DNA from: Eupeodes corollae
Taxonomy: Eukaryota > Arthropoda > Insecta > Diptera > Syrphidae
Length of the DNA stretch: 64,000 bases
Direction: 5' to 3'
Assembly: GCF_945859685.1 (NCBI RefSeq)
Contig: NC_079147.1
Location: 211,795,578 to 211,859,577, forward strand
Shown: in pieces, positions 44,601 through 56,995 of the stretch
How the letters are laid out: every line of letters starts with the position of its first letter
How positions within the stretch are numbered: the stretch's first letter is position 1
Made by a program: the position numbers and the translations under genes
The notes under the pieces: generated by a model
Databases searched by the model: none
What the model was told of the DNA's origin: nothing
What the model saw: only the letters and a program-made list of their open reading frames with translations

Positions 44601-47600
44601 GCTGAACATTTGGTTTTTTCTTGGTGTCTTATCAAATCAATTTTAGTTTTTAAAACACTGCTAAGGGACATAGATCTTAGATCACAAATTTAACTTCACT
44701 TCGATCAAGGAATTCTTGTTTAGTCTTGGGAACGCCGCATATGTAAAACTCGAGAATTTCTTCAAACCTTTATGTTTGTAGAACTCGGTTTAAAATCATT
44801 TTTGAGTTCTACGAATTTTAGATCTCGGTTGATTAGATCTGAGTTCTAACGTGTGTTTTGCTATTTTTGTAGAACCCCGTAGCTGGTTCTGACTCAAAAT
44901 TCTGACATTTTACAAATAAAATAAAAAATATGTCAGTTTTTGTTGGATTAAGCATTTGGTTTTGATATTCTCACTTTTTTCGAAATAAAAATTGTGTTTT
45001 TTTAAATGGATTTCGGTTAAGATTTGTGTTATTTCAAAATATTTTTGTTTGATAAATGTATGTACATATTTAAGTATATACTTACATATGTATGATGTAC
45101 GTATATTCGTGTTGCACTGAACATCTTACTCGATTAAATATCAAGAGAAATGATGCATGCAATTTAAATGATAGCAAGTATTATATTGAAAGTTTCTAGA
45201 AATCGTGGGTTCAGTAAATTCAGCAAAAGACTTTTGTCAAGACTAAAAATGCAACAATATTGCAAAAACCTTATAGTAATAATTTAAATAGCTCTTATGT
45301 CTATTTGTGCAGACTCAATACTTGTGGTCGTTATAAATGCTAATAAGTATAATTTAAATTATAACATGAATTAAAGCTCACGACAAGTAAATAATTAAAT
45401 GCTTATGTGAATTTTACACTTTATGAAACTGTCAGCGTCCTCGTCCACAACATTTAACATTATGCAACTCCTACATACATCCAATACCAGAATTAATCCA
45501 AAAATTTGGTGTATGGAAAAATAAAGCCAATACTAAACCAATTTCAAAAATCTTAGACACCCAAATTTGAGAGTCTTATAAAGTTCTAGATCAAACTGAG
45601 GTCTAAATCAGAGTTATAATGCTTAAGAACTTGATGAAAAAATGAGTTGGAACTCACTCGACTTCTAATTTATTAATAAACCGACTTTTAGAGGTAAAAC
45701 TGGGTTGGGGTCGAAATACTGTATGGATCAAAATACTGTATTTAAAGTATTGTATCTCAAGATACTGTATTTCAAGATATTTGTGTGTACAAAATATTGC
45801 ATGATCAAAATTCTGCATCTCACAAGTCTGTATTTCAAAAGTGTTGGTTTTTTTATTTATAACGTACCGTGATAAATATTTTTTTGTGTTATTAGCGCAA
45901 TCTCAAGGCATTTTTATACCCTTTTATATGCCAGTAACATCGTGTGAGCATTATGGGAGAAAAAAGAAAGATTAGAAGAAATATGTAGGTTTTGAACTTT
46001 TGAGCACTGTATGGGAAGAGAGAGGCAAATCGTGATAAGGCATTAAACCTTCTCACTGAACGATTCTCTGTTCTTTTAAGTAGACAACTGATTTTTTCAC
46101 TAGAACTTAGCCTATTAAAATAACATTAAGACGGGTGAGGAAAGAAACATTACGACGAAATTTGGATGGTGACGTATTAATCCGAGAGGCTTAAGGAAGA
46201 TATGGGAGCACCAGCTCAACTATATTTCAAGTTGTAGCCACAAAAAGGTTGAATGTTGTTTTGAAAATTCTGACGTAGCTTATTTCCTAACATCTCTTTT
46301 GCGTCCTTTTAACAAGCTAGTCTCTCGCTACTTCACAGCTCTGCCTATCGATTTTTTGTCCTACCACTACTCCCTTCGTAGTTATTTCCCTCATTTGTAT
46401 GCCCAAAAATCAAATATTTCAAAAATATTATAAACAAAACACAAAACCCCAACTCCTTATTTATACGCACCACCAAAACCCTCATGTTTCATTATACCAA
46501 AAAACCGCAATTCATACAAAATTCAACAAATAAAAATGAATAGCATTTCGGTAAATTGATACCAAAAGGCAGAGAAAGGAAAGAGGACTTTTGTTGACGC
46601 TCATTTATTCTTTTCTCACACACAATAAATCATAAACACCATCACATTTCTGTAGCCTCTTAGCTCTTTTATCTCTAACTCAGAAGTTTCAATCAAAAAG
46701 CAATTCAACAGACTTTGTCACCGGAAATCCGGCTGAACATTTTTTCTTTTTTTCTGCCACACAAAATAATATCAACATCAATATGACATTGTGTCTACGT
46801 ATGGATTGAAAGGATGTGGATGTGGGTGTGTTTGTGTTAGTGTAGTGTTTTTGCCTCCTTTTCATTTTCCTGAAGTTCATAAATCTGCATATAACAAGGA
46901 CCGTTCTGATTCACGTTCCCGTTCCCGTTCCTGTTCCTGTTTGGCACTCATACTACTCGTATATAGTTGAAATTCTGTCATCATGTCAATCTGTCAACAC
47001 TCTCATTGTTTATGGATTGTTTTCTGTATTGGCTTCGGCATTTACTTTATTGATTTTTAATGTCAGTTACAGTTTAACTTTGACTTTTCAATTTTTGTGT
47101 CTGCCTGTTTTGCGTGTTCTTTTACTTTCTTTTGATTTGTTGTTATTGTTATTTTTGGACAGAGCTTTGGTGTTGGGTTGTAAGTTTTAGACAATAATAA
47201 TGATCACATTTTTTGTCTGGCTCGACATTGGCTATCAATAAAGTCAGACACAATTGTAGCAACCCAACAAAGAAGCTTTTGTTTTAAGTTAGAATCGTCA
47301 ACCATTTAAGGGTTTAATGACTTCTGAGGAATTTATTTGTGTCAATTCATTTTTGACAAAACCATTTCAGAATATATTACAAAGTTAGAATTCCCATTTT
47401 ATTGGATCACAATATCGTTACAGAATAAAATATACAACGTATTAAAACCATAAAATTTTTAGAGAAAGATGCTTTACAAAAATATTACGTCTATGCCACA
47501 GTGTAAATGGATCAGTATAGATGATACTGACACTGAAAATATTGAAAAAGTACATGATTACTTCGAATATATAACAAGCCTGAATCTTCATAACTTGAAT

Positions 47601-48620
47601 CGCCACCAAATCCCTCCTTCGTTGAATTAGAAATTATTTTTCGGACCGATCAATACAAGAAGTATAGGATGGGTTCAAGTCTGAAAACCAAAAAATAAAT
47701 TCTGGTGTGCCCCATGTCCTTCGAAGCATTTTCTTATAATCAGCGATGCCACTTTGCTGCAAAATCAGTAAATCTACTGCACATTTCGCAAGATCTAAAT
47801 CTTCTGCCACTAAATTTAATCTACTGCACTTTGTTATGTTTAATAAACCTTCTCTTGGACAGCTGTCTTAAAACATATACACAAATAAAGCTGTAAAAAC
47901 CGTCCGAACGAGACTAATTCATTGTGAACTTGATATGACAGTAGGAAATTAGTTGGACGTTTTTATTCATGATACAAATCTCTGTCTCTGTTTCTAAAAT
48001 GTTTCCGTTTTCTACGAAACTACAGGATTCTGAGAGCTTATTTAAATTTGTATATTTATTGGGTGATACTGGCAATTCCTCATTTTACAAGAATTATTAT
48101 TATAAACAAAATAAAATATCAGTACACTCAAATTATATATCTTTTTGAACACATTCTTAATCTTTACATGGATCCTCATAAGAAATGTATATAGCTTTCA
48201 ATTCGTATTTTAGAACAGAATTTCAAGAATAAACAAAAAAAATGTCCTGAACAAAGAACTGATAAAAAATGAAAGTTTTACGTTTTTATGTAGATATTTG
48301 TAGCCAAATAAACCAGGTTTTGATTTTAATGATACAGAACTTAAACTGCTGAAATACATTGATGCTACATTAGTTTTCGATGGTGCTATGCCATTAATAT
48401 ATATTCTATTAGAATCCTTTCTCTATTCCGATTACTGCAGGGGGCTAATGTTTTCTATTTTAAGCCGAGTTAAAATTAAATAACGAAACAAATATAGGTA
48501 AACACTCTTGCAAATGTAATTTTTTGTAAAGAAATGAATAATGTCAGTAAATGTCAGACTGCCCTGAGCTTTCCAAAATTTAACTGATAGAAAGTCTGTG
48601 AAAAAAAGTTTAAATATTGA
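44601..48620. other. No recognisable gene; minisatellite inside
   Basis: No coding region that I can support on either strand. A degenerate minisatellite is listed separately (45711-45840). A CCCGTT/CCTGTT run lies near 46915-46945. An open frame at 47705-47893 has no recognised domain. Confidence 0.35.
45711..45840. repeat. Degenerate 16-18-base minisatellite
   Basis: About seven to eight diverged units of TCAAAATACTGTATTT and variants (TCGAAATACTGTATGG, TCAAGATACTGTATTT, CAAAATATTGCATGA, TCAAAATTCTGCATC) in one orientation. Confidence 0.75.
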
Positions 48621-48629
48621 GTTAGGTTA

Positions 48630-49300
48630 GGTTATAGTGGCTGTCCAAGATGGAAACGGACACACTTAGGCCAATTTAATGGCCCATTGTGATACCACAT
48701 GAATCTTGAGGCTTCCTCCTAAGCTCAATGGAACCAGTTAGAGTCCCTTACAAAACGTGAGAGGCCGATTATACCGATATGATTTAGATCGTTTAGATCG
48801 TTCAAGAAGAATTCTCCTAGGTAATTCTTGCATTTTCGATCTAGAGCAGGGCGTGTGCAGAGAAGATTAAGAACCGTTTCTCCCTCTTCCTCGTCCATAC
48901 AGCTTCTAAAAATCATTTGAGAATACGCCTAGTCTCGTGGCGTGCTTTCCTATTAGACAGTGTCCGGTTATGACAGCTATTATCGAGCTTATATGCGGTC
49001 TGCTTAGAGAGAGCAAGCACCTTGAACGTTTAAAATCCAGTGTTGGCCAGATGTTTTTTGTGGCTTGACACGTGGTGATGTTGGTCTACCTGGTGCCTGC
49101 CCTCCTCGCAGCGTCTTGCATTAGTAGCAGTTTACAAGTAGCGATTGGTATGCCAGTACTTGCCAAACGTGGTAGGATGGGCTGTACTGTACCGTTCCTG
49201 CAGGCGAGTTCATCTGCCTTACAGTTACCTGGAATGTCTCTATGGCCCGGCACCCAGCAAAGGTGAATATTAAACTGTTGCGCCATCTCCATTAGAGATG
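48630..49300 (-). mobile_element. LINE 3' fragment with CCTAA-type tail
   Basis: Minus strand. 49292-49086 encodes an RNase H end (FNIHLCWVPGHRDIPGNCKA then DELACRNGTVQP), and 48910-48725 the Cys-rich end (MDEEEGETVLNLLCTRPALD, with Arg in place of the third Cys). The 3' terminus reads ...CACTATAACCTAACCTAACTC, so the tail is made of CCTAA units. Frames are broken. Confidence 0.85.
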
Positions 49301-49728
49301 CTCGACAGTTATGGACTGTTATATTGAGTTAGTATTCCAATATATGGTTTTAATCCCATCCGTTAAAAACACACATATAAATATATGGACTCGTATGTAT
49401 GACGTAGTTTTAAAATTATTTGTTTGTATATTTTTTGTTCTACTGCGGAAAGATCAAATCTACTGCTGTTATTATTTATTTATTCTTTATTCTGGCCTCG
49501 TAATTTCTCGATGTGGCAATATCAAGATGATGCGATTCGACGATTGGACAATATTGAATAAGAAGCCGAGTGGAGTTAAATGCTTTGAAAACGCAGTCTT
49601 GCGTCGTTAAAGAGAAATACGCTCCAATTGTCATCATTTATGGCACTTATTAATTAATTTAATTTAATTAATTAGACCAACAAATAAGAGTAAAGTTAAC
49701 TAAACTAAACTTGAAAAATGTTTGTTTT
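49301..49728. other. No recognisable feature
   Basis: AT-rich sequence between a LINE 3' fragment and the outer inverted repeat. No gene seen. Confidence 0.35.
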
Positions 49729-49935
49729 AAGGTCAAAGGTAAAAAAATGAGTTTTTCGCGATTTTCAGCAAAACGGTAAGTTTTATCATAAAAATAAAAA
49801 TAAAAATAAAAATAAACAAAAATTGTAGACCATAAAACTATCTACAAAAAATTAATTAATACTTAATACGAACCACCCTTTTTTGAGATATATCGTCATA
49901 AGATGCGTGAGTACGCTCCGTGTATATACATCTCT
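49729..49935 (+). repeat. Left outer terminal inverted repeat
   Basis: Starts AAGGTCAAAGGTAAAAAAAT and extends at least to CCCTTTTTTGAGATATATCG. It contains a small (AAAAT)n expansion at about 49791-49816 that the right arm lacks. Confidence 0.7.
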
Positions 49936-49994
49936 ATAGTTGTAATATATGTTTAAATATATTTCTATCGGTTATTGTAACTTACACTACTAAT

Positions 49995-50548
49995 TTAAAA
50001 TATCCCTATATTGAAAACGGTCCATAATTCATGCGATTTGATGTATCGGACCAACGCCTACATCATCAATGAAAACAGACTTTTCCATTTGCTTATAGTC
50101 CAGTTCAGATGATATTTTGCAAATTCAACCCTGATCAAATATTTTAATTAAGAAATTGAAAGTTTTTCCGATACACCTATCATATTTTACCTTCTTTTAG
50201 GATTTTTTTTTAGTAAGTAGTGGCTTTTTTGCTGGTTGGAACTCATAAAGACCGCATTCCCTTAAATGACTCCTTACCTTAGATGGCGTTATTGATAAAT
50301 TTAGATCCTCACAGATGTTTTTCGAGGACGGAAAAGGGTCCTTAAGAAAAAAAATTTGTATGTGCCTATCTGTTTTAGATATTGATTTGCTAGGGCTACC
50401 ACCACGATGTTCTGCTTCTACTGATTATCCGCTTCTAATCTTTTTGAAAAAGTTGGATTTTTCAGCATTTCACATTTTGTTTTGTACCGGCTTGATATTT
50501 TTCTAACACTTTATAACGAATAGCGTTTGTGTGACGTGTTACAGCCAT
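49995..50548 (-). pseudogene. Tc1-like transposase remnant
   Basis: Minus strand from ATG at 50548. MAVTRHTNAIRYKVLEKYQA is the start of the paired-type HTH. After a frameshift FLKDPFPSSKNICEDLNLSI and TPSKVRSHLRECGLYEFQPA follow (second HTH). Then RVEFAKYHLNWTISKWKSLF precedes the first catalytic block, whose Asp-Glu is destroyed, and IMDRFQYRDILN matches the FMDRxxYxDIL block. No termini were found. It lies in the 5' part of the outer TIR unit, presumably by insertion. Confidence 0.78.
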
Positions 50549-50869
50549 TTTACTAATCGAATCAATTTCTATTTAGACAGCTCACAACCTGCTTAGTTTT
50601 TTTAATCAATTATATCTATATGACAAGAAAAACCGTTACCTAAACATCAAGACTTAAAGTTTTGTATAAAATCCGGTTAGTTTTGAGCAGGGATGTTATG
50701 GGGTAAATTTATATATTTTATATTTATTTTTTTTACCATCAGATCATTATTTTTTTAAAGTAATTATAAAGTATACCAATATGTTTTTGTAATAAATACA
50801 AATAACAAATTCAGTTTGATTTTTCCTAGTTGATATTAAGGAAGGCACTATACAAAAAAAATCGGTATG

Positions 50870-51490
50870 TTTCTAACATCACTGTAGGTTATTCAATTCT
50901 GGAAATAGCTCAGAATTGTAACAATACTACAACAAAAGCTGTTCTTGCTTAAGTCGAATTTGAAAATGATTTAGTTAATGCAGAAGCTAAATATCATCAC
51001 GATTGCTATGCTTCTTTCATGAAACCTTCCACTGGACTTAAAATCAGTCGTCCTAAAGACGAAGCTACGAATCGAGCAATGGAGGAAATATTACATGCAT
51101 GCAAAATAGCTATGACTGTCAGTTTACTTTAAGCGAATTAAAGAATATTTGGAAAACTACGATTTTAGATAACAGAACGATTAAGCTACGACCAAAACTG
51201 AAGAATGGTGATAAGCTTATTATCACTGAGAAATCGGGAGCATCAACATTCATATGCTTAGTAGATAATCATCATGATATTTTGAATCAAGCCTGGTACG
51301 AAAAAAAAAAATTAATACAAAAGAAGAACAATTCAGAGTCCTAGAGGCAGCTACAGATATCATTCGCGAAGATATTCAAACCGCAGTGTTTGATAATTCC
51401 AACTTCCCTCCATCAGGTCGCATGTTTGAAGATTTAAATAATGAAATCCCAGAATCGTTGGCATATTTTGTAGAAAAGTGATTTTAAAGA
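50870..51490 (+). pseudogene. Unidentified ORF of the TIR unit, N-terminal part
   Basis: The reading changes frame at least twice. Blocks are LVNAEAKYHHDCYASFMKPS, GLKISRPKDEATNRAMEEIL, then SYDCQFTLSELKNIWKTTIL, DNRTIKLRPKLKNGDKLIIT, EKSGASTFICLVDNHHDILN and, in a third frame, EEQFRVLEAATDIIREDIQT and PPSGRMFEDLNNEIPESLAY. The YHxxCxxxF block with an earlier Cys could be a zinc-binding N-terminus. I know similar sequences as dispersed insect repeats, but no named family or function. The coding ends at the nested element. Confidence 0.6.
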
Positions 51491-51501
51491 ATAAACGATC
51501 A

Positions 51502-53059
51502 AAGGGGATTGCTCATTTTATAAGGGACATCCGGCCCGGAGTGTACACCAATGAATTTGGTATCAAATTAAAGGTTGTTCTAGGCCGGATATATCTGCAA
51601 AAAAATTTTGTCGATAACTCATGGGAGATCCGAGATATTTGAGATTGAAGTTCGAAATGTCCAACCATTAAAAATCAGCACTTTTTCGACATAAATGCTA
51701 ATATCTTTGGATTTAGAAAAGCTAGGAAAATCAAAAAGGTATTAAAATAAAGGTGTTTAAAATATCTTTCAAATGAAACTAAAATTACATTTCTATGATT
51801 TATATATTTTGAGTTATTTTTAATCAAACCTTTGAATAACAGCATTTTTTAGGCAAACTTTTGTACAATAATATCTTTTAAAATTCAATGATGATATTAA
51901 TTTTTTTGGCACCAATAAGTGGCTTAGTTTACAACCTTTATTTTCATATATAATTTCTTCAACAATTTGTTCATTTTGCCAATAATAATTCAAAAATATG
52001 CTCCCAAAATACATAAAGAATGTTATACCTAACACTATAATGTTAGAAGAGTGTGAGCGGTTTAAGCTTAACATACAGGAAAGAGTTAACCACTCACGCT
52101 ATTAAATATGTGTCAATAAGTTTTTTTCCGTTATATTTTTTGGTTTGATGCAGTTGATATTTGGTTTTTTGATGTGATTTCTTCTTAAAATATGTTTTTT
52201 GACAAAAATGGATTACGATTCAACTTTTAATGAAAATCCAAGTAACGTAAATAGTTCCCAAGTGAACCTAGCTTAGGTGTGGGAAATGGAAGACAGGTAT
52301 GCGTTAATTGCCAAAGGTCAATTCTAGGATTTAGATCGCATATGCTTTCATTATGTTTTGCCGAACCCATTGCCATTAAAATTATTTATTTTACTTTGAA
52401 TTATTATTTAGTTTATAATTATTTATTATTTTTTTTTTAATTAATTTAATTTTGTTTTGTCGATATTGTGATAACAACTTCTTTTTTATTCTAATATTTC
52501 CACCACTTTAATAAGAATTATTTATTTTTTGTTTTAATTTGTCCACTATTATATAAGCATTATTTTTATTTTAGTGTTGAGATAAGATTTTTTTTGGCAA
52601 AGTGAATAAATTGTTGAAGAAACCCTAAACAATTATATATGAAAATAAAGGTTGTGAACTAAGCCACTTATTGGTGCCAAAAAAAATTAATATCATCATT
52701 GAATTTTAAAAGATATTATTGTACAAAAGTTTGCATAAAAAATGCTGTTATTCAAAGGTTTGATTAAAAATAACTCAAAATTTATAAATCATAGAAATGT
52801 AATTTTAGTTTCATTTGAAAGATATTTTACACACCTTTTTGATTTTTCTTGCTTTTCTATATCCAAAGATATTAGCATTTATGTCGAAAAAGTGCTGATT
52901 TTTAATGGTTGAACATTTCGAACTTCAATCTCAAATATCTCGGATCTCCCATCAGTTATCGACAAAATATTTGTGCAGATATATCCGGCTTGGAACAACC
53001 TTTTATTTGATACTAAATTCATTGGTGTACACTCCGGGCCGAAAATGAGCATACCCCTT
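51502..53059. mobile_element. Nested element with ~470-base inverted arms
   Basis: Left arm about 51502-51981, right arm about 52594-53059. The arms run AAGGGG(A/T)(T/A)TGCTCATTTT, then GGCCCGGAGTGTACACCAAT, to CACCAATAAGTGGCTTAGTT and CTTCAACAATTT near the loop. They match by eye at well over 90 percent, with short indels. The loop of about 610 bases has one short coding-like stretch (52208 onwards). It separates the N-terminal ORF part from its Cys-rich C-terminal part, so it inserted into the outer unit, apparently with loss of the middle. Confidence 0.8.
52208..52385 (+). pseudogene. Short coding-like stretch in the palindrome loop
   Basis: ATG at 52208 begins MDYDSTFNENPSNVNSSQVN, stopped at about 52274. 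A shifted frame continues GVGNGRQVCVNCQRSILGFR and SHMLSLCFAEPIAIK. The pattern CVNC-x12-H-x5-C looks like a zinc-binding finger. It may be the N-terminus of the transposase that mobilised the nested element. Unrecognised. Confidence 0.4.
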
Positions 53060-53084
53060 AAAATTAGTATACACAAATATTTGC

Positions 53085-53230
53085 CATAGTATCATGACAG
53101 CATGTACACATTGTCAAGGCCGGTAGTGCTCTAATGTTGAAGAAGAAGAAGTACAAGACGAACAAGAACAAGAAGATCAAGAAGGAGGACAAGAAGAAGG
53201 TTTTGAAATTTACGTCTCGGACGACTAAAT
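53085..53230 (+). pseudogene. Unidentified ORF of the TIR unit, C-terminal part
   Basis: Reads SIMTACTHCQGR, a stop, CSNVEEEEVQDEQEQEDQEG, then QEEGFEIYVSDD and a stop. A Cys-rich segment followed by a strongly acidic tail is compatible with the end of the protein that starts at 50870. The join is an inference from position and orientation. Confidence 0.5.
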
Positions 53231-53399
53231 TTCACTCCTTTTTTAACTTAAATTGCTTTTATCTTTTCAGTCTCTGCTAATATCCATTATTTTTCAATAG
53301 TTTCAAATTAAATAGGATCAAAACTGACCCTTGGAATAGGCCTACTGGGGAAACCACAAAAAAAAAAACGAGCTAACTACACTACCTCATATAGGTAGC

Positions 53400-53604
53400 G
53401 AGGAAACGTGTGCATATTATGCCGATTACAACTTTCACAACTTTTTGAATCGTTATATCTCAAAAAACGGTGGCTCATAGAAAAAAAATCAATTAGTTTT
53501 TTGTAGGTAATTTTATGATCTTCAATTTTTGTTTGAAATATTTGTATGGTAAACTTACCGTTTTGCTGAAAATCGCGAAAAACTCATTTTTTACCTTTGA
53601 CCTT
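53400..53604 (-). repeat. Right outer terminal inverted repeat
   Basis: The complement begins AAGGTCAAAGGTAAAAAATG at 53604 and matches the left arm through CGCGATTTTCAGCAAAACGG, AACAAAAATTGAAGATCATA and CGTTTTTTGAGATATAACGA, with scattered differences. Confidence 0.7.
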
Positions 53605-56150
53605 CAATAAATTTTTTTCCTTACAGGGGAAAGATGGGTACTATAAAATGTATGTAGTTTTTAATGATATTTCAAACAATCTTACCGTTTTTCAGCTTGG
53701 TGGGAATTTAGGGAATTTCAAATGCCTAAATTGACCGGACTATATGTGCATCACCAACCACATCTTGAGGAACGATCACATACTCGATGTTGTCAAAAAT
53801 GGCGCAAGATGTTAAGGATTCCTGAGACGATACAAGACATTTTTCTCTCCTTCTAATCTGGGTATCTAATTTAAAAAATTTTAGTATAACACCCTTCTAT
53901 GGGCTGGTGCTCTAGCCAGAAACTTAAGTAAGGCTCCTGGACAACACTAAGAAGAGCTTTTAAAATGATTAGCAGGAGTGACACCAATAAATCAAGCAAT
54001 TCATTCGGACATCGTCGTAAGGTTTCTTGTCTCATCCTTTTTTATCGTTATATTAAAGGACTATGCTCTAGTAAAATAGCCAGTTTCTCCCCTTAAAAAG
54101 TTCATACGTGATACTCGCGCTTCTTGGAATGCACATCAATTATCACTTTAGTCCAACTTTGGCCGCACAAAAAATAAGAGATTCGTTTTCTTAATTCCTT
54201 ACTACGCTTTATCTTCCCTTTTATTGCAATGTTCAAGAATTAAAGGCTTATGTACACCGACTTCTTTTTTACCCCTACCTCATTTTCTAAATATGGAAAC
54301 AAAATATTTAAAAAATAATTTTGTTTATTTATGGAAATGCAGCTTTATAGATTTTAAAAAATTAGACAACCTTTTCTATTCAATAAAATACAACACCGAA
54401 ATAGTTTGCTTGCAATGGACACAAGAATCGAAGAACATACCGACTTCATTTTCAATTATTTTTGATCTATTTCATAGCCAAAACTTATTATCATACATAT
54501 TTAGCAAGTGAAATTAGTATTTATACGCCACAGTGTTCATTAGCGGGATGCATTGAAGTCAGCAAATCTTTCGCACAAAACAAAGATGCAATTTAAAATT
54601 ATATAAAAAAGTGAATCTCATTTTTATTTGTGATAATTCGTTAAGATTTGGGTTGCTAAAATTTTATAATTTTAACCAACCACAAGAAATAAAAACAAAT
54701 AATAATTAAATTCACTTTCGTTTACATAAATCTTCTTGATAGAACTTTAATATTTTATTAAAGAAATCACTTACCATACACAAGCTCACGTTCAAAGTTT
54801 AAAGTCGGCACGACGATTAAAAATACCACTCCCCCACCCATAACTTATCAGGGTATTGTTTGTATTTAAAATATTAGTTTAAACACTTCAAAAATGGTTT
54901 CTTAAATATCAAAAGAAACCAAAAAGAAAAACAAAAATTATAATGTTAATATAAAAAATATTCACTAATTCGTTCTCCAAATCTCAAGATTAATCCGTTC
55001 ATACTGAAAATAGTATATTTTGAACGGGCTTTTAAACGTAAATGGCACAGTTTTTAGGAACTAAATTTCCAAACACTCGAGATGAATCAAGAAACAAAAT
55101 GTTTTCACCAAAAATTCAGAGCTAGATGTTCTTCTTATCGACAGCCAAACACAAATGATGGAGCTTTGGCATCAGGTCTAATAATGCATGATAGTTATTC
55201 AATGTCTTGAAGTTGAAAGAAAGGAACGCTAATTGAAGTGATGTTCTAGTTAATGAATTTAACCAGTAATATTTTTTTAAGAGCAACAAAATGTTCAGAG
55301 TTTAATTTTTATAATAAAAAGTATTAATTTAGGCACAAGTCGTCACGTCACAGCATGTGAAATGATCCAATTTTGTTGTTAAGTATATTTTTTTTAAATT
55401 GCTTTAACGTTATAAGAATTTTAGAAAAGCCTTAAATAAGTAACTTCACAAAACATTGATTTGTTTTTAGTGCAAGTTCCAACACAGCGGTGTAAATTAT
55501 TTGAAAATGCACACTAAACTTAAAAAGACGTCAGAAGACAACAAACGTAATAATTGGACTAATAGGTGATTCATGATCCAAACATTTTTTGAAAATGAGG
55601 TGCGGAACGAAATCGATGGAATAAGCTTGTTTTGTTAAAAAATATTTTAAGATTTTACTTTCATTAAAAAAAACATGTTCATATTAATTTTTTAATTGGT
55701 CTTTAACAATGCAACAAATTGTCAAATATTCTGATACGTGTTTAAAATGCTCATAAATAAATCGTAAATTAGTGCATTGATAATAAAATAAAATGTAATT
55801 TAAAAAAAACTGGACTTTTAAGTCAAAACTTTTTTCCATTAACATTAAAGATTAATAATTTGTTATGATTAATGGTTTTCTATTTATTAGGAAACGTACT
55901 GCCACTTTAAGGACGCATGCAAATCATCATAAATACATATTAATTGTATTTAAATTCTTTTGTTTTAGCCTATTATTTTTGTTGCAGAAAACAGGTTGAG
56001 GAAAAACATGTTTTTTTGTTTCGTGAAACAAGAGACTATAAATACCAAAAACGAACCGTTTTTGTTTTGAAATGTTAAGGTGGTACTTAATGATCATTCT
56101 ATAAGAAAATGTTGAGATTTCAAAGAATGGGGCTGCAATTCGACAGCTGT
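53605..56150. other. No recognisable gene
   Basis: AT-rich sequence. An open frame at 54224-54508 (plus) has no recognised domain. A donor-like site on the minus strand near 54775 (TGTATG/gtaagt) has no supporting exon. Confidence 0.35.
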
Positions 56151-56189
56151 CATTTTTTTTAATTAAAATGCCTGACATTTACAAAAATG

Positions 56190-56995
56190 TATCACTTGAC
56201 CATCGCCCAGTGCATATAAATGCATATAAAATTGTGATTCTGCCACATCCACATATCGTACTTTAAGAAAAGATTATGGTTTACTTAATCTTAATTGGCA
56301 AAATTTGAAAGAAAATTTTAAGAGACTGGATTGGTTACAGATATTGAAAGGCATGTTCATCATCGTTTCCTAGTATCACTTAAAATATCGCTGCTTTAAG
56401 TGAAAGTGTTGCAGAAGACCTGAATGTTCATTCCTTGTTGTTCTCAGAAATAAGCACTGTCTTACTGCACATTATGGCATATTTTGCAATTGGATCTTAC
56501 ATTGGGTACTTGAACAACAGGCGCAGGCCGTGGACTGTGATCTTTCGAACGAAATTTTCTTAAGCGACGAGGAATATTTCTCACTGGGTGGGTATGCTAA
56601 TAAATAATATTGTGGTGTTTGGGGTTCTGAGAATCCTAAAGCATTTCAAGAGAGGCAATTACATCCGCAAAAAGTCAATATTTGGTGCGCTCTTTGGTCC
56701 GAAGGTGTGATTGGACTGTTTTGCTTAGAAAACTACAATGGAACGACTGTCTATGTCAAGCGTTATGGTTATATGATAACTGACTTTTTTTTGCCTGCTT
56801 TCATGCTATTTGACACTACCAAAATACTATGTTTACGCAGATAGACCCTTAAATGACTTAAAAACAAAACATTCCTCTAGTTATAGCTGAGATATCGCCC
56901 AACATGTGTGAAAAAGTGGTCGAAAATTACCTTAAAAGAGTCGATGCTAGCAACAATTCCCGTGGTTTACATTTAAATGATGTTGTGTTTTACCC
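56190..56995 (+). mobile_element. Mariner remnant, plus strand
   Basis: Coding blocks in order are NIAALSESVAEDLNVHSLLF (HTH part, decayed), DLSNEIFLSDEEYFSLGGYA (first Asp), YCGVWGSENPKAFQERQLHP, QKVNIWCALWSEGVIGLFCL and RYGYMITDFFLPAF. After a deletion that removes the second and third Asp blocks, PTCVKKWSK-type and LNDVVF C-terminal remnants appear near 56900-56990. It is a different subfamily from the copy at 20197. Confidence 0.8.

Larger units (their letters stand above)
49729..53604 (+). mobile_element. Candidate TIR transposon with an unidentified ORF
   Basis: A 3.9-kb unit bounded by inverted repeats of about 200 bases. Both begin AAGGTCAAAGGT and continue with AAAAA(A)TGAGTTTTTCGCGATTT and TCAGCAAAACGGTAAGTTT. 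It contains a decayed ORF (50870-51490 and 53085-53230) in plus orientation, a Tc1 remnant (minus, 49995-50548) and a second, nested palindromic element (51502-53059). If GGTCAAAGG is the true terminus, the flanks are TTAA on the left (49727-49730) and TTCA on the right (53603-53606). That would suit a TTAA target duplication with one mutation. The family is unknown to me. Confidence 0.55.

Noticed and set aside
49790..49816. Direct-repeat array as a CRISPR candidate (also 45711-45840)
   Set aside because: Simple sequence or degenerate minisatellite without spacers, in an animal genome.
54770..54850. Donor-like site (minus) that could end a 5' UTR exon of the DUF389 gene
   Set aside because: Single GT consensus 22 kb upstream with no acceptor or transcript evidence. 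Chance donors of this quality are frequent.
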